A program made the translations under genes and the position numbers. Shown piece by piece: positions 7,177 through 15,251 of a stretch of DNA of 24,712 nt. Each line of letters opens with the position of its first letter. Positions within the stretch are counted from its first letter, which is position 1. Under the pieces are notes generated by a model. It was not told the origin of the DNA. It did no database searches and saw nothing but the letters and a program-made list of their open reading frames with translations. This DNA is from Flavobacteriales bacterium UBA3431. GTDB taxonomy: Bacteria; Bacteroidota; Bacteroidia; Flavobacteriales; Schleiferiaceae. The DNA lies in assembly GCA_002381225.1 (NCBI GenBank), contig DFSS01000055.1, positions 4,633 through 29,344 on the forward strand. The letters run 5' to 3'.

Positions 7177-8763
7177 ATGAAGCTTCAATCTGTTCTTCGT
7201 TCCTGCACGGCGGCCCTCGCGGCGACCATGCTTTTGGCTAGTTGTGGCAAGACGGCGTCAAGTACGACCGGCATGGCCTACAACGACAAGAAAAACGGTG
7301 GATTCCAAATCAACCTGAACTACAAAGGCCAAGAAACCGGACCCGGTTTGGTGTTCGTCGAGGGCGGCACCTTCATTATGGGCCGTGCTGAGGAAGATTT
7401 TATCCGCGACTGGAACAACACCCCAAATCGCGTCACCGTCGCGTCCTTCTACATGGACGAGAACGAGGTCACCAATGCGGACTACCGCGAATACCTCTAT
7501 TGGTTGCGCCGCGTCTACGATTACGGGTACTACCCTCAGATTTATCAGTCCGCCCTCCCAGATACGTTGGTGTGGCGTGATAAGTTGGGCTACAACGAGA
7601 CCTACGTAGAGAACTACCTCCGCCACCCGGCCTACAACTTCTACCCTGTTGTGGGCGTTTCATGGGAGCAAGCCATGCGTTACTGCTCGTGGAGAACCGA
7701 CCGAGTCAACGAACAGATCTTGATTGACAAAGGAATTCTTAACGTGATGGCCAACCAGGCGGACGATCAGAACTTCAATACGGAAGTATACCTCTACAAG
7801 CAAGGCGAATACACGCAGCAAAACAAAAAGGGCCTGAAAGACATTTCGCCTCAGCAAGTCTACGGCAAAGAAGGACGGCCCGCTCGTATCGAGGATGGCA
7901 TCCTGCTTCCAAAGTACCGCCTCCCAACCGAAGCTGAATGGGAGTATGCTGCGTACGCCGAAGTGGGCAACCGCGTATACAACCGGACGATCGACCGCAA
8001 TAAGTACACCTGGAACGGATCGAGTGTCCGCAATTCAGACAAACAAAACCGTGGCGACATGTTGGCCAACTATCGCCGTGGTGCGGGAGACAACATGGGT
8101 ATCGGTGGATACTTGAACGACCAAGCGAACATCACGATGCAGGTGCGCTTCTACCCGCCGAACGACTTTGGCTTGTATGATATGGCCGGCAACGTAGCGG
8201 AATGGGTTCTCGACGTGTACCGCCCACTTTCGGGTACGGACATGAGCGACCACCGTCCCTTCCGTGGTAACCAATTCGAAACCTTCGACAACAATTTTGA
8301 AGGGATGGGCGAATTGGCCGTCTTGACAGAGCCCCAGTACGACACCGACAGCAGCCTGGTGCGTCTTCCCGGACAATTGCCCGTGCGCAAGGTCACCGAA
8401 GAGGAAAACTTGGGCCGCCGCAATTATCAGAAATCCGATTACCGCGACTTTGTGGATGGTGATGTGGAGTCTTCCATCTTGTATGACAAAGGAGGCGTAG
8501 CAGAAGGCGACGCTCCGATGTACGAGTACGGAGAGTCAACCCTTATCGGCAACAGCACCCGCGTATTCAAAGGAGGATCTTGGAAGGATATGGCCTATTG
8601 GCTCTCTCCGGGTACCCGCCGTTACCTGGAGCAAGATTTGTCGACGGATTTCATTGGCTTCCGTTGTGCGATGGACCGTGTTGGATTCCAGAACTTGGAT
8701 GACACGCGTCGTAAGAGCACGGCCAAGCCCAAAGAAGAAAAATTCCGCCGCTACAAGCCCTGA
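7177..8763 (+). CDS. gldJ: Gliding motility / type IX secretion lipoprotein GldJ
   Basis: GldJ is a lipoprotein needed for gliding and for stability of the T9SS ring lipoprotein GldK. The 528-residue product starts with a lipoprotein signal (LLASC, Cys23). The body is a formylglycine-generating-enzyme-like fold: GLVFVEGGTFIMG at 57-69, EVTNADYREY at 97-106, RLPTEAEWEYAAYAE at 248-262, GLYDMAGNVAEWVLD at 332-346, and VFKGGSWKD with IGFRCAMDR near the end. The cysteine pair used by true formylglycine-generating enzymes is missing, so the fold should be structural. I call it GldJ rather than its paralogue GldK because murF follows directly and porU/porV lie on the other side, as in Flavobacterium, and no gldL follows. 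The start at 7177 gives the lipoprotein signal. Its TGA overlaps the murF ATG by one base. Confidence 0.9.
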   Translation: MKLQSVLRSCTAALAATMLLASCGKTASSTTGMAYNDKKNGGFQINLNYKGQETGPGLVFVEGGTFIMGRAEEDFIRDWNNTPNRVTVASFYMDENEVTNADYREYLYWLRRVYDYGYYPQIYQSALPDTLVWRDKLGYNETYVENYLRHPAYNFYPVVGVSWEQAMRYCSWRTDRVNEQILIDKGILNVMANQADDQNFNTEVYLYKQGEYTQQNKKGLKDISPQQVYGKEGRPARIEDGILLPKYRLPTEAEWEYAAYAEVGNRVYNRTIDRNKYTWNGSSVRNSDKQNRGDMLANYRRGAGDNMGIGGYLNDQANITMQVRFYPPNDFGLYDMAGNVAEWVLDVYRPLSGTDMSDHRPFRGNQFETFDNNFEGMGELAVLTEPQYDTDSSLVRLPGQLPVRKVTEEENLGRRNYQKSDYRDFVDGDVESSILYDKGGVAEGDAPMYEYGESTLIGNSTRVFKGGSWKDMAYWLSPGTRRYLEQDLSTDFIGFRCAMDRVGFQNLDDTRRKSTAKPKEEKFRRYKP

Positions 8764-10028
8764 TGGAAGCCCTCTACGCATGCTTTGACGAGCATGTTGG
8801 AATCTGCTCAGACTCACGATCTCTCGAGTCTGGGCAGATTTTTTTTGCGCTGAAAGGCGCCCACTTTGATGGGCATACTTTTGCCTCCGAGGCCTTGACG
8901 AAGGGCGCATCCGCGGTCGTTATTGAGGATGCCGTACCGGGGTTGTCCGAAGCGCATCCCGGCGTATTTCGCGTCCCCTCTGTCATTCAGGCCCTGCAAG
9001 ACCTAGCACGTCACCACCGCCGCCAATGGGGCAAACCCATTATCGCGCTAACCGGCAGCAATGGCAAGACCACCGTCAAAGAACTATTCGCCTCCGTGCT
9101 CAGCCAACGTTTTCGCGTGCACGCGACCAAAGGCAACCTGAACAACCATCTGGGTGTCCCCTTCACCCTCCTTCAATTGCAGGACGAGCACGATCTCGCC
9201 GTCGTTGAAATGGGGGCGAACCACCAACGGGAAATTGATGCCCTTTGCCGAATAGCCGAACCCACGCTGGGCTACATCACCAACTTTGGACGCGCTCACC
9301 TGGAGGGTTTTGGCGGTGTGGAGGGCGTGATACGGGGAAAAACAGAGATGTACCGCTATCTGTTGGAGGTAGGCGGCGAACGGTTGATCAATCCAGACGA
9401 TGCGCTTCAAGTTCAGCATGCGGGACCTCATGCCATCCCTTTCCTCGCCGATCTCCATACGTGGATTGAAAGCGATGGCTTTGTCCACATCCAGCGCGGA
9501 ACGGCACAGGTGAAAAGCCACCTGAGCGGTGCCTTTCAAGGAACCAACCTCCGGGCCGCTTGGTCCTTGGGTACTCATTTGGGCGTATCGTCCGAAGACA
9601 TTTGCGCCGGCATTGCCGCCTATGTCCCCAGTAATAACCGGGGAGAGATTCGAACCACCGAGAAGAATGTTGTTTTTCTCGACGCCTACAACGCCAACCC
9701 GAGTAGCATGGAGGTTTCGTTCCGTCATGCTCTATCAAGCCACCCAGATCGCGTGCATTATTACATGGCGGGGGATCTCTTTGAAATGGGGGAATACACC
9801 GCTGAGGAGCACCAACGCATGGTGAACCTCTTTGTGGAACAAGGAGCCGTGCACGTTTGGTTGATAGGTGAAGCTTTTCAAGCGACCCAGCACCCCGAGC
9901 ATTACCGCTGTTTTGCCCAAACATCTGAAGCCCTCCAAGCGCTGCAGGCGGAAGACCTATCCGGTGCGTTCGTTTGGATCAAAGGTTCGCGGGGCATGGC
10001 CCTGGAGCAGCTGCTGCCCGCTTTGTGA
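8763..10028 (+). CDS. murF: UDP-N-acetylmuramoyl-tripeptide--D-alanyl-D-alanine ligase
   Basis: MurF adds D-Ala-D-Ala to the UDP-MurNAc-tripeptide, the last cytoplasmic step of peptidoglycan precursor synthesis. The 421 residues are slightly short but complete. The ATP-binding loop TGSNGKTTVKE lies at 97-107, followed by GNLNNHLGVP at 124-133, VVEMGANHQREID at 147-159 and NFGRAHLEGFG at 174-184. The DAYNANPSSM motif of the family lies in the last third. The ATG is nested in the gldJ stop (TGATG), so translation is probably coupled. This gldJ-murF pairing is also seen in Flavobacterium. The gene ends 4 bases from the stop of a convergent gene, with no room for a terminator of its own. Confidence 0.95.
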   Translation: MEALYACFDEHVGICSDSRSLESGQIFFALKGAHFDGHTFASEALTKGASAVVIEDAVPGLSEAHPGVFRVPSVIQALQDLARHHRRQWGKPIIALTGSNGKTTVKELFASVLSQRFRVHATKGNLNNHLGVPFTLLQLQDEHDLAVVEMGANHQREIDALCRIAEPTLGYITNFGRAHLEGFGGVEGVIRGKTEMYRYLLEVGGERLINPDDALQVQHAGPHAIPFLADLHTWIESDGFVHIQRGTAQVKSHLSGAFQGTNLRAAWSLGTHLGVSSEDICAGIAAYVPSNNRGEIRTTEKNVVFLDAYNANPSSMEVSFRHALSSHPDRVHYYMAGDLFEMGEYTAEEHQRMVNLFVEQGAVHVWLIGEAFQATQHPEHYRCFAQTSEALQALQAEDLSGAFVWIKGSRGMALEQLLPAL

Positions 10029-10032
10029 GCGT

Positions 10033-10689
10033 TTAGAGCGCGACGCGGAGTCCTGCCCGAACTCCGAGAAATAGGGGTAGTTCTGTGTAGTCTCGCCAGC
10101 CTGTTCCCTCTTCCAGGTCATTGAATCCGTAATCCATCACCCCCATCAGCACAAAACTGAGGTATTCGGTGATGCCCACCGTTGAGCCCACCTGCAATCC
10201 AGCCGTCCAAAACTGGTCCGCATAGACCGGATTCACTAAATCGCTGTGTTCAAAGGAAATCGCACGGCGGTAGGTCACATTTGGCCAGGCCTCCAGCGTA
10301 ACCTCGTCGCTTAAATGCGTGACAAGACCGGCACGCAAGGGAATGGCCCAATAGCGCGCCTGAACACCAAACGTTTGGCCCGATTCAAAACGGTGGCCAT
10401 AATTGATCCAGGACTGCCCCACTCCAATTCCGAGGTAGAGCGGCCGAAGATTAAAATCCGCACTGAACCCCGTCTCGGCAGTTAAACGCGGCAAAAATCT
10501 ATCCGTCACGTCGGGTTGAACCCCGTTGAGGTCCGCACCAATGCGGCGGAAAACGGTCCCAGGCTGACCGTATACATTGAAATTCACCACGCGCTGGCGT
10601 ACATCGCTGTCCGTGTAATACCGAGGCTGTGTTTGTGCGCGAAGCCCCCAGGCCCCGGCCATGAAGGCCAGAATAATTATGCGTTGCAT
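10033..10689 (-). CDS. Predicted outer-membrane beta-barrel protein, function unknown
   Basis: I do not recognise a specific family. The 218-residue product has a signal peptide (about 1-18, MQRIIILAFMAGAWGLRA). Most of the remainder reads as short amphipathic strands separated by turns, with repeated Gly-Val-Gly and aromatic residues (YLGIGVGQSWINYG, FLGVRAGLRVAL), as in small outer-membrane barrels of the porin/OmpA-barrel kind. The C terminus is strand-like but ends in Leu rather than Phe. Its ATG lies 13 bases inside the 3' end of alaS on the same strand, so it is probably cotranscribed and coupled with alaS, though a functional link is not obvious. It converges with murF with a 4-base gap. 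Confidence 0.7.
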   Translation of the reverse strand: MQRIIILAFMAGAWGLRAQTQPRYYTDSDVRQRVVNFNVYGQPGTVFRRIGADLNGVQPDVTDRFLPRLTAETGFSADFNLRPLYLGIGVGQSWINYGHRFESGQTFGVQARYWAIPLRAGLVTHLSDEVTLEAWPNVTYRRAISFEHSDLVNPVYADQFWTAGLQVGSTVGITEYLSFVLMGVMDYGFNDLEEGTGWRDYTELPLFLGVRAGLRVAL

Positions 10690-13286
10690 GCGGCTACTTT
10701 TTCTTTAAATGCACGTAAAAGGTCGGGAATTCCCGCGGGATTTTTTCCTCCTGCCGAGGCATAAAAGGGTTGTCCCCCTCCACCGCCTTGGATGAAGGCG
10801 CCCAGCTCGCGCACCCACTGCCCAGCGTGGACATGCGTTAACGCTTCTGAACCTGCCCCCAAGTGGATTTGGGCTTTGCCCTCCGCTTCCATGGCGAGCA
10901 AGACAATCGCATCGGGATGGTGGTCCTTAATTTGGAAAACCAGGTCTTTGGCGGAGGCCGCATCCAAGGTTACTTGCGCCGCCATCACTCGATAGCCCGC
11001 AATGACCTCTGCCCCATCCATCAATTCCCCTTTGAGGTTCCCGGCTTGAGCCCGGTTCAATTCTTCCAACTTCTTTTGAAGCTCGCTCACTTCTGCACGA
11101 AGGTCGCGGATGACTGCGGTCGGGTCGGAATTTTTGGCTTCTGCCGTGACTTCAGCCAACGTTTGGTGCTGCGCGAGGAGGTAATCGAGCGCCGCCTGCC
11201 CTGCCAAGGCCTCCACGCGGCGAACCCCAGCCGCCACGGAAGATTCGTTTAACAAGATAAAGGTACCCAGTTGCTGAGTGTTGGCTACGTGGGTGCCGCC
11301 ACAGAGTTCAATGCTTGGTCCAAACTGAATGACACGCACCTTGTCGCCGTATTTTTCGCCGAAGAGGGCCATCGCCCCCATCGCTTTGGCTTCGTCTACA
11401 TTGACATCTGCATGGACCTGCAATGGCAGCGCATCCGCAATCATCTGGCGAACCTCGGCTTCCACCCGCTGCCATTCCTCAGGGGTCATTTTCTGGAAAT
11501 GAGAGAAGTCAAAGCGCAGTCCGCCGGGGTGTACCAAGGAACCACGTTGTTCCACATGGCTGCCAAGAACAGTGCGCAGGGCGTGGTGCATCAGGTGTGT
11601 GGCGCTGTGGTTTTCACTGGAGGCGCGGCGGCGTGCCCCATCCACACGGGCATGGGCTTCTGCCGTCCACGAGGATGGAGCGAGGGCCAAATGGTGCAGG
11701 ATCACCCCCGTTTCTTTCGTGGTTTGCATCACTTCGAGGGTCTCATCGCCAAAACGCAACCAGCCCTGATCGCCAACTTGGCCACCCCCCTCGGGGTAGA
11801 AGGGGCTGCCTTCCAAGACCACGTGGATCATTCTTCCCTTCGGGGTTTCCACCTCGCGGTGACGCAGGACGCGGCAGGTCGCCTCCAATTGGTCGTACCC
11901 GGTAAATACATCGCTTGCTCCTTGGGCCAACTCAACCCAGTCGCCCACTTTCTGAGCGGATGCAGCGCGCGAACGCGCTTTTTGGTTGGCCATTTCGGCG
12001 TGGAATCCCGCCTCGTCCACCGACATGCCCTTTTCCCGGCAAATCAGAGCCGTGAGATCCAAGGGGAATCCAAATGTGTCATACAATTCAAACGCGCGTG
12101 CGCCGGAAACAAGACCATCTTGAGCTTCGACTATCGCGGCATCTAAACGTTTCAAGCCAGACTCAAGAGTGCGCAAGAAGGCACTTTCTTCCTCCGCAAT
12201 GACTTGCGCTACCAGGGTCCCTTGACTATGCAATTCGGGAAAGGCCTCGCCCATGGCCTCTTGCATCACGGGGACCAAATGGGTCATAAAAGGGTCGCGG
12301 AAACCTAAGTCCGAATAGCCGTAGCGGACCGCTCGGCGTAAAATGCGGCGTATGACATAGCCCGCCCCGCCCGATGCCGGCAACTGGCCATCGGCGATGG
12401 CAAAGGCCACGGCGCGGATGTGGTCGGCAATCACCCGGAAGGCAATGTCAATGCGTTCCTCTTGGCCATAAACACGGCCACTCAGTTGGGAAAGCTTGTC
12501 CAAATAGGGCTTGAATACATCCGTGTCATAGTTCGACGATTTGCCTTCTATGGCGCGTACCAGGCGCTCGAAACCCATACCGGTATCGACGTGCTGTGCG
12601 GGCAAAGGCACCAAGGAACCGTCCGCCTTGCGCTGAAATTGCATGAAGACCAAATTCCAGATTTCGATGACTTGCGGGTGGTCCGCATTCACAAGGTCCG
12701 CCCCGGGCTGTGCGCTGCGCTCGGCAGCAGGGCGCAAATCAATGTGGATTTCCGAGCAGGGGCCACAGGGTCCCGTTTCGCCCATTTCCCAAAAATTATC
12801 TTTTTTAGAGCCATCGAGAATGCGGTCTGCCGCCACGTGCTTTCCCCACATACCGCGTGCCTCCTCGTCGGCGGCCAATCCATCCCCTGCATCGCCCCCA
12901 AAGACGGTGACGTACAATTGCTCAGGATTCAAGCCGTATACCTCCGTCAAAAGCTCCCAGGCCCAGTCAATGGCTTCTTGCTTGAAGTAGTCCCCAAAGC
13001 TCCAATTGCCCAACATTTCAAACAACGTGTGGTGGTAGGTGTCAATGCCTACTTCCTCCAAATCGTTGTGCTTCCCGCTGACGCGTAAACATTTCTGGGT
13101 GTCCGCAATGCGGGCATGCGTAGCCGGACGGGCCCCGATGAAGACATCTTTGAAGGGATTCATCCCTGCATTGGTGAACATCAAAGTGGGGTCATCCTTC
13201 ATGACCAATGGCGCAGAGGGTACAATGGCATGGCCTTTGGACTGAAAGAAATCTAAAAATGTGGAGCGAATTTCCGAGGAAGTCAT
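10677..13286 (-). CDS. alaS: Alanyl-tRNA synthetase
   Basis: AlaRS charges tRNA-Ala and clears mischarged Ser and Gly. At 869 residues it is full length. The class II catalytic core occupies about 1-350, with the AlaRS signature around GKHNDLEEVGIDTYHHTLFE (71-90) and MLGNWSFGDYFK. The TGMGFERL motif lies at 235-242. The editing domain has the metal-binding HSATH (560-564) and CGGTH (662-666) motifs. A coiled segment near 727-745 (LRAEVSELQKKLEELNRA) leads to the C-terminal DHHA1-type domain with its glycine run (FIQGGGGGQPFYASAGGKN, 831-849). The ATG at 13286 has a TAnnTTTG box (TAATTTTG) 23 bases upstream. The gene is divergent from the M23 peptidase gene. Confidence 0.98.
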   Translation of the reverse strand: MTSSEIRSTFLDFFQSKGHAIVPSAPLVMKDDPTLMFTNAGMNPFKDVFIGARPATHARIADTQKCLRVSGKHNDLEEVGIDTYHHTLFEMLGNWSFGDYFKQEAIDWAWELLTEVYGLNPEQLYVTVFGGDAGDGLAADEEARGMWGKHVAADRILDGSKKDNFWEMGETGPCGPCSEIHIDLRPAAERSAQPGADLVNADHPQVIEIWNLVFMQFQRKADGSLVPLPAQHVDTGMGFERLVRAIEGKSSNYDTDVFKPYLDKLSQLSGRVYGQEERIDIAFRVIADHIRAVAFAIADGQLPASGGAGYVIRRILRRAVRYGYSDLGFRDPFMTHLVPVMQEAMGEAFPELHSQGTLVAQVIAEEESAFLRTLESGLKRLDAAIVEAQDGLVSGARAFELYDTFGFPLDLTALICREKGMSVDEAGFHAEMANQKARSRAASAQKVGDWVELAQGASDVFTGYDQLEATCRVLRHREVETPKGRMIHVVLEGSPFYPEGGGQVGDQGWLRFGDETLEVMQTTKETGVILHHLALAPSSWTAEAHARVDGARRRASSENHSATHLMHHALRTVLGSHVEQRGSLVHPGGLRFDFSHFQKMTPEEWQRVEAEVRQMIADALPLQVHADVNVDEAKAMGAMALFGEKYGDKVRVIQFGPSIELCGGTHVANTQQLGTFILLNESSVAAGVRRVEALAGQAALDYLLAQHQTLAEVTAEAKNSDPTAVIRDLRAEVSELQKKLEELNRAQAGNLKGELMDGAEVIAGYRVMAAQVTLDAASAKDLVFQIKDHHPDAIVLLAMEAEGKAQIHLGAGSEALTHVHAGQWVRELGAFIQGGGGGQPFYASAGGKNPAGIPDLLRAFKEKVAACNA

Positions 13287-13293
13287 GATTGCC

Positions 13294-13301
13294 TACTTTT
13301 G
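13294..13301 (+). promoter_or_regulatory. Predicted -7 promoter box of the M23-MerR-LemA-TPM operon
   Basis: TACTTTTG is a perfect TAnnTTTG, 33 bases before the ATG at 13335. It faces the alaS box at 13310-13317, so the two predicted transcripts would start within a few bases of each other and overlap slightly. No clear -33 TTTG is visible. Confidence 0.45.
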
Positions 13302-13309
13302 AAGGACTC

Positions 13310-13317
13310 CAAAATTA
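13310..13317 (-). promoter_or_regulatory. Predicted -7 promoter box of alaS
   Basis: On the minus strand the sequence reads TAATTTTG, a perfect TAnnTTTG, 23 bases before the alaS ATG. It lies within the 48-base divergent region, face to face with the box for the M23 gene. Confidence 0.45.
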
Positions 13318-13334
13318 GGGGAAATACCCCCGTC

Positions 13335-14312
13335 ATGCGGAAAGCGAAGTACATATATGACCCATTGACCCTGGCGTACCACAAAGTGGAGCGCACATGG
13401 CGCCATCGACTCCGGGACACGAGCTTATTCCTCCTCGCTTCCGTGCTCCTAGGCATCCTTTTTTACCTAGTTCTAGAGAATGTGCTCGACTCCCCAAAGG
13501 AAAAGGCGCTCAAACGTGAGCTCAATGAGGTGTTATTGACCTATGAACAGCTCAGCGATCGCGTCGATGAGCTGTCGCTTGTCATGGGCGATATGGAGCG
13601 CCGTGACGATGAGGTGTACCGGGTTGTTTTTGAATCTGAACCGCTCTCCACCGAAGTTCGGCTCGCGAGCATTGGCGGTGCAGCAGAACGGTATGAAGCC
13701 ATCCGCGGACTGAGTAATGCGGCCCTCCTAGAGCGCACGGCCCGCAAAGTTGATGAATTGACCAAGCGACTCGCGGTGCAATCTGAGAGTTTGGACGAAC
13801 TCGCCAAGCTCGCGGGCAACAAGGAGGCGCTCTTGAATGCCCTCCCCGCCATTCGCCCGGTCAAAATGCGTCAAGGTGTTCGCTTTTCGTCGGGCTTTGG
13901 TTACCGCATTCACCCCATCTTCAAGGTGCGCAAATTGCACGCAGGGGTGGATTTCACAGCGAAAAAAGGCACCCCCATCTATGCCACGGCCGACGGGAAG
14001 ATTATCTCGAACGACGTATATGGTGGACGCGGGTTTGGCAAACACTTGACCATTAGCCACGGTTTTGGCTACCACACCCTGTATGCCCACATGGACCGTG
14101 TCGTAAAGCGGCAAGGCCAAAAAGTGAAGCGGGGCGACCTGATCGGGTACGTCGGCAACACCGGTCGATCGACTGCTCCGCACCTGCACTATGAGGTCAT
14201 TCGCAATGGCCGTCGCGTCAACCCCATCAACTATTTCTTCAACGATTTGACCCCGGCCGAATACGACGCCCTCGTTCGGGCTGCCGCGGCCTCTAACCAA
14301 AGTTTCGACTAA
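13335..14312 (+). CDS. Membrane-anchored M23 (LytM-type) peptidoglycan endopeptidase
   Basis: This is a 325-residue zinc endopeptidase of the M23 family, expected to cut peptide cross-links in periplasmic peptidoglycan. A single N-terminal membrane segment (about 29-48, TSLFLLASVLLGILFYLVLE) anchors it, followed by a coiled-coil-like stretch (about 55-165). The LytM domain spans about 180-300: HAGVD gives His202 and Asp206, and HLHYE gives His283 and His285, so all metal ligands are present and it should be active. I chose the ATG at 13335 because the in-frame TTG at 13299 overlaps the promoter box, and because the opening MRKAKYIYDPLTLAYHKVE resembles related proteins. The MerR gene follows after one base. 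The family also includes inactive activators, but this one keeps its residues. Confidence 0.9.
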   Translation: MRKAKYIYDPLTLAYHKVERTWRHRLRDTSLFLLASVLLGILFYLVLENVLDSPKEKALKRELNEVLLTYEQLSDRVDELSLVMGDMERRDDEVYRVVFESEPLSTEVRLASIGGAAERYEAIRGLSNAALLERTARKVDELTKRLAVQSESLDELAKLAGNKEALLNALPAIRPVKMRQGVRFSSGFGYRIHPIFKVRKLHAGVDFTAKKGTPIYATADGKIISNDVYGGRGFGKHLTISHGFGYHTLYAHMDRVVKRQGQKVKRGDLIGYVGNTGRSTAPHLHYEVIRNGRRVNPINYFFNDLTPAEYDALVRAAAASNQSFD

Positions 14313-14313
14313 T

Positions 14314-14661
14314 ATGGCCACCCTCCCCACCAAATGGACCAAACGCTACTATAGCATAGGCGAAGTAGCCGAAATTTTTGAGTTGAATACGTCGACGCTT
14401 CGCTTTTGGGAAAAAGAATTTCCCGAATTGCGCCCCAAGAAAAATGAACGCGGGGTTCGAAAGTACACGCCTGAAAACATGGAAGCGGTACGACGCATTT
14501 ACCACCTGGTGAAAGAGCGCGGTTTTACCCTCAAGGGCGCCCGGCAGAAATACAAGGATAACCCGACGGATGTGGTTCAAACAGAAGATGTGGTACGCCG
14601 TTTGCTAAAGATTAAGGGGGACATGGAGTCCCTGAGAAAACAATTGGATTCTTTCAAATGA
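14314..14661 (+). CDS. MerR-family transcriptional regulator (short form)
   Basis: This is a 115-residue DNA-binding protein. The winged helix-turn-helix of the MerR family lies at about 12-80: YYSIGEVAEIFELNTSTLRF, a WEKEFPELRPKK segment, and RGVRKYTPENMEAVRRIYHL. A coiled-coil helix follows (about 93-113) and would make the dimer. There is no C-terminal ligand domain and no cysteine, so no metal or drug sensing is evident. The ATG follows the M23 stop by one base, and its TGA overlaps the lemA-like ATG (ATGA), so it is translated as part of the operon. It may control this operon, but the target is not shown by the sequence. Confidence 0.92.
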   Translation: MATLPTKWTKRYYSIGEVAEIFELNTSTLRFWEKEFPELRPKKNERGVRKYTPENMEAVRRIYHLVKERGFTLKGARQKYKDNPTDVVQTEDVVRRLLKIKGDMESLRKQLDSFK

Positions 14662-15251
14662 AACGATCAACGATCACCATTCTATCCCTCGTCGCGGTTG
14701 TCTTAGGCCTTCTTATGTGGGGCGTCAGCACCCACAACCGTTTTGTGACCCTGAATGAAGGCATTGAAGGCCAGTGGGGCGAGGTTCAAAGCGCTTATCA
14801 GCGCCGTGCCGATCTTATTCCCAATTTGGTTGCCACCGTCAAGGGCTATGCGGACTTTGAGCAAGAAACTCTGACGCGTGTGATTGAGGCCCGCGCCAAC
14901 GCGACCTCCGTCAACCTGGATGCCTCCAACTTGACCCCTGAGAACATCGCGCAATTCCAACAGGCACAGGGGGCTCTAAAGGGTTCCTTGGATCGCTTGT
15001 TGTTGACGGTAGAACGCTACCCCGAATTGAAGGCCAACCAAAATTTCTTGGCACTTCAGGACCAACTGGAAGGCACTGAAAACCGCATCAATATCGCCCG
15101 CGACCGATTTAACAAGTCTACCCAGGCGTACAATAGTGCCATCAAGCGTATTCCAGCATCTTGGATCGCGGGAATAGGTGGCTTTGAACCACGTGGTTAC
15201 TTCGAAGCCGTTGCCGGCGCTGAAGCAGCCCCCGAGGTCTCTTTCGAATGA
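14658..15251 (+). CDS. LemA family protein
   Basis: This is a 197-residue membrane-anchored helical protein of the LemA family, whose molecular role is poorly understood. An N-terminal hydrophobic segment (about 6-24) is followed by the family core: YQRRADLIPNLVATVKGYAD at 47-66, LALQDQLEGTENRINIARDR at 131-150, and then FNKSTQAYNSAIKRIPASWI (151-170). It starts in the MerR stop and ends in the start of the next gene (ATGA both times). LemA genes commonly travel with TPM-domain genes, as here. The chain ends in an acidic tail (EVSFE). Confidence 0.93.
   Translation: MKRSTITILSLVAVVLGLLMWGVSTHNRFVTLNEGIEGQWGEVQSAYQRRADLIPNLVATVKGYADFEQETLTRVIEARANATSVNLDASNLTPENIAQFQQAQGALKGSLDRLLLTVERYPELKANQNFLALQDQLEGTENRINIARDRFNKSTQAYNSAIKRIPASWIAGIGGFEPRGYFEAVAGAEAAPEVSFE

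Noticed and set aside
7177..8763. Reading the GldJ protein as a sulfatase-modifying enzyme
   Set aside because: The fold matches, but the cysteine pair used for catalysis is missing and the protein is a lipoprotein in a T9SS context.
7177..8763. Calling the lipoprotein GldK instead of GldJ because a PorP-like gene precedes it
   Set aside because: No gldL, gldM or gldN follows, and murF plus porU/porV are the neighbours, as for gldJ in Flavobacterium.
9084..9728. Minus-strand open frame of 214 codons inside murF
   Set aside because: It is antisense to murF, which has all its catalytic motifs; the product has no signal, domain or sensible composition.
11271..12146. Long open frame of 291 codons on the plus strand
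   Set aside because: It lies fully antisense to alaS, whose motifs are unmistakable. It has no recognisable domain and looks like a reflection of GC-rich codon use.
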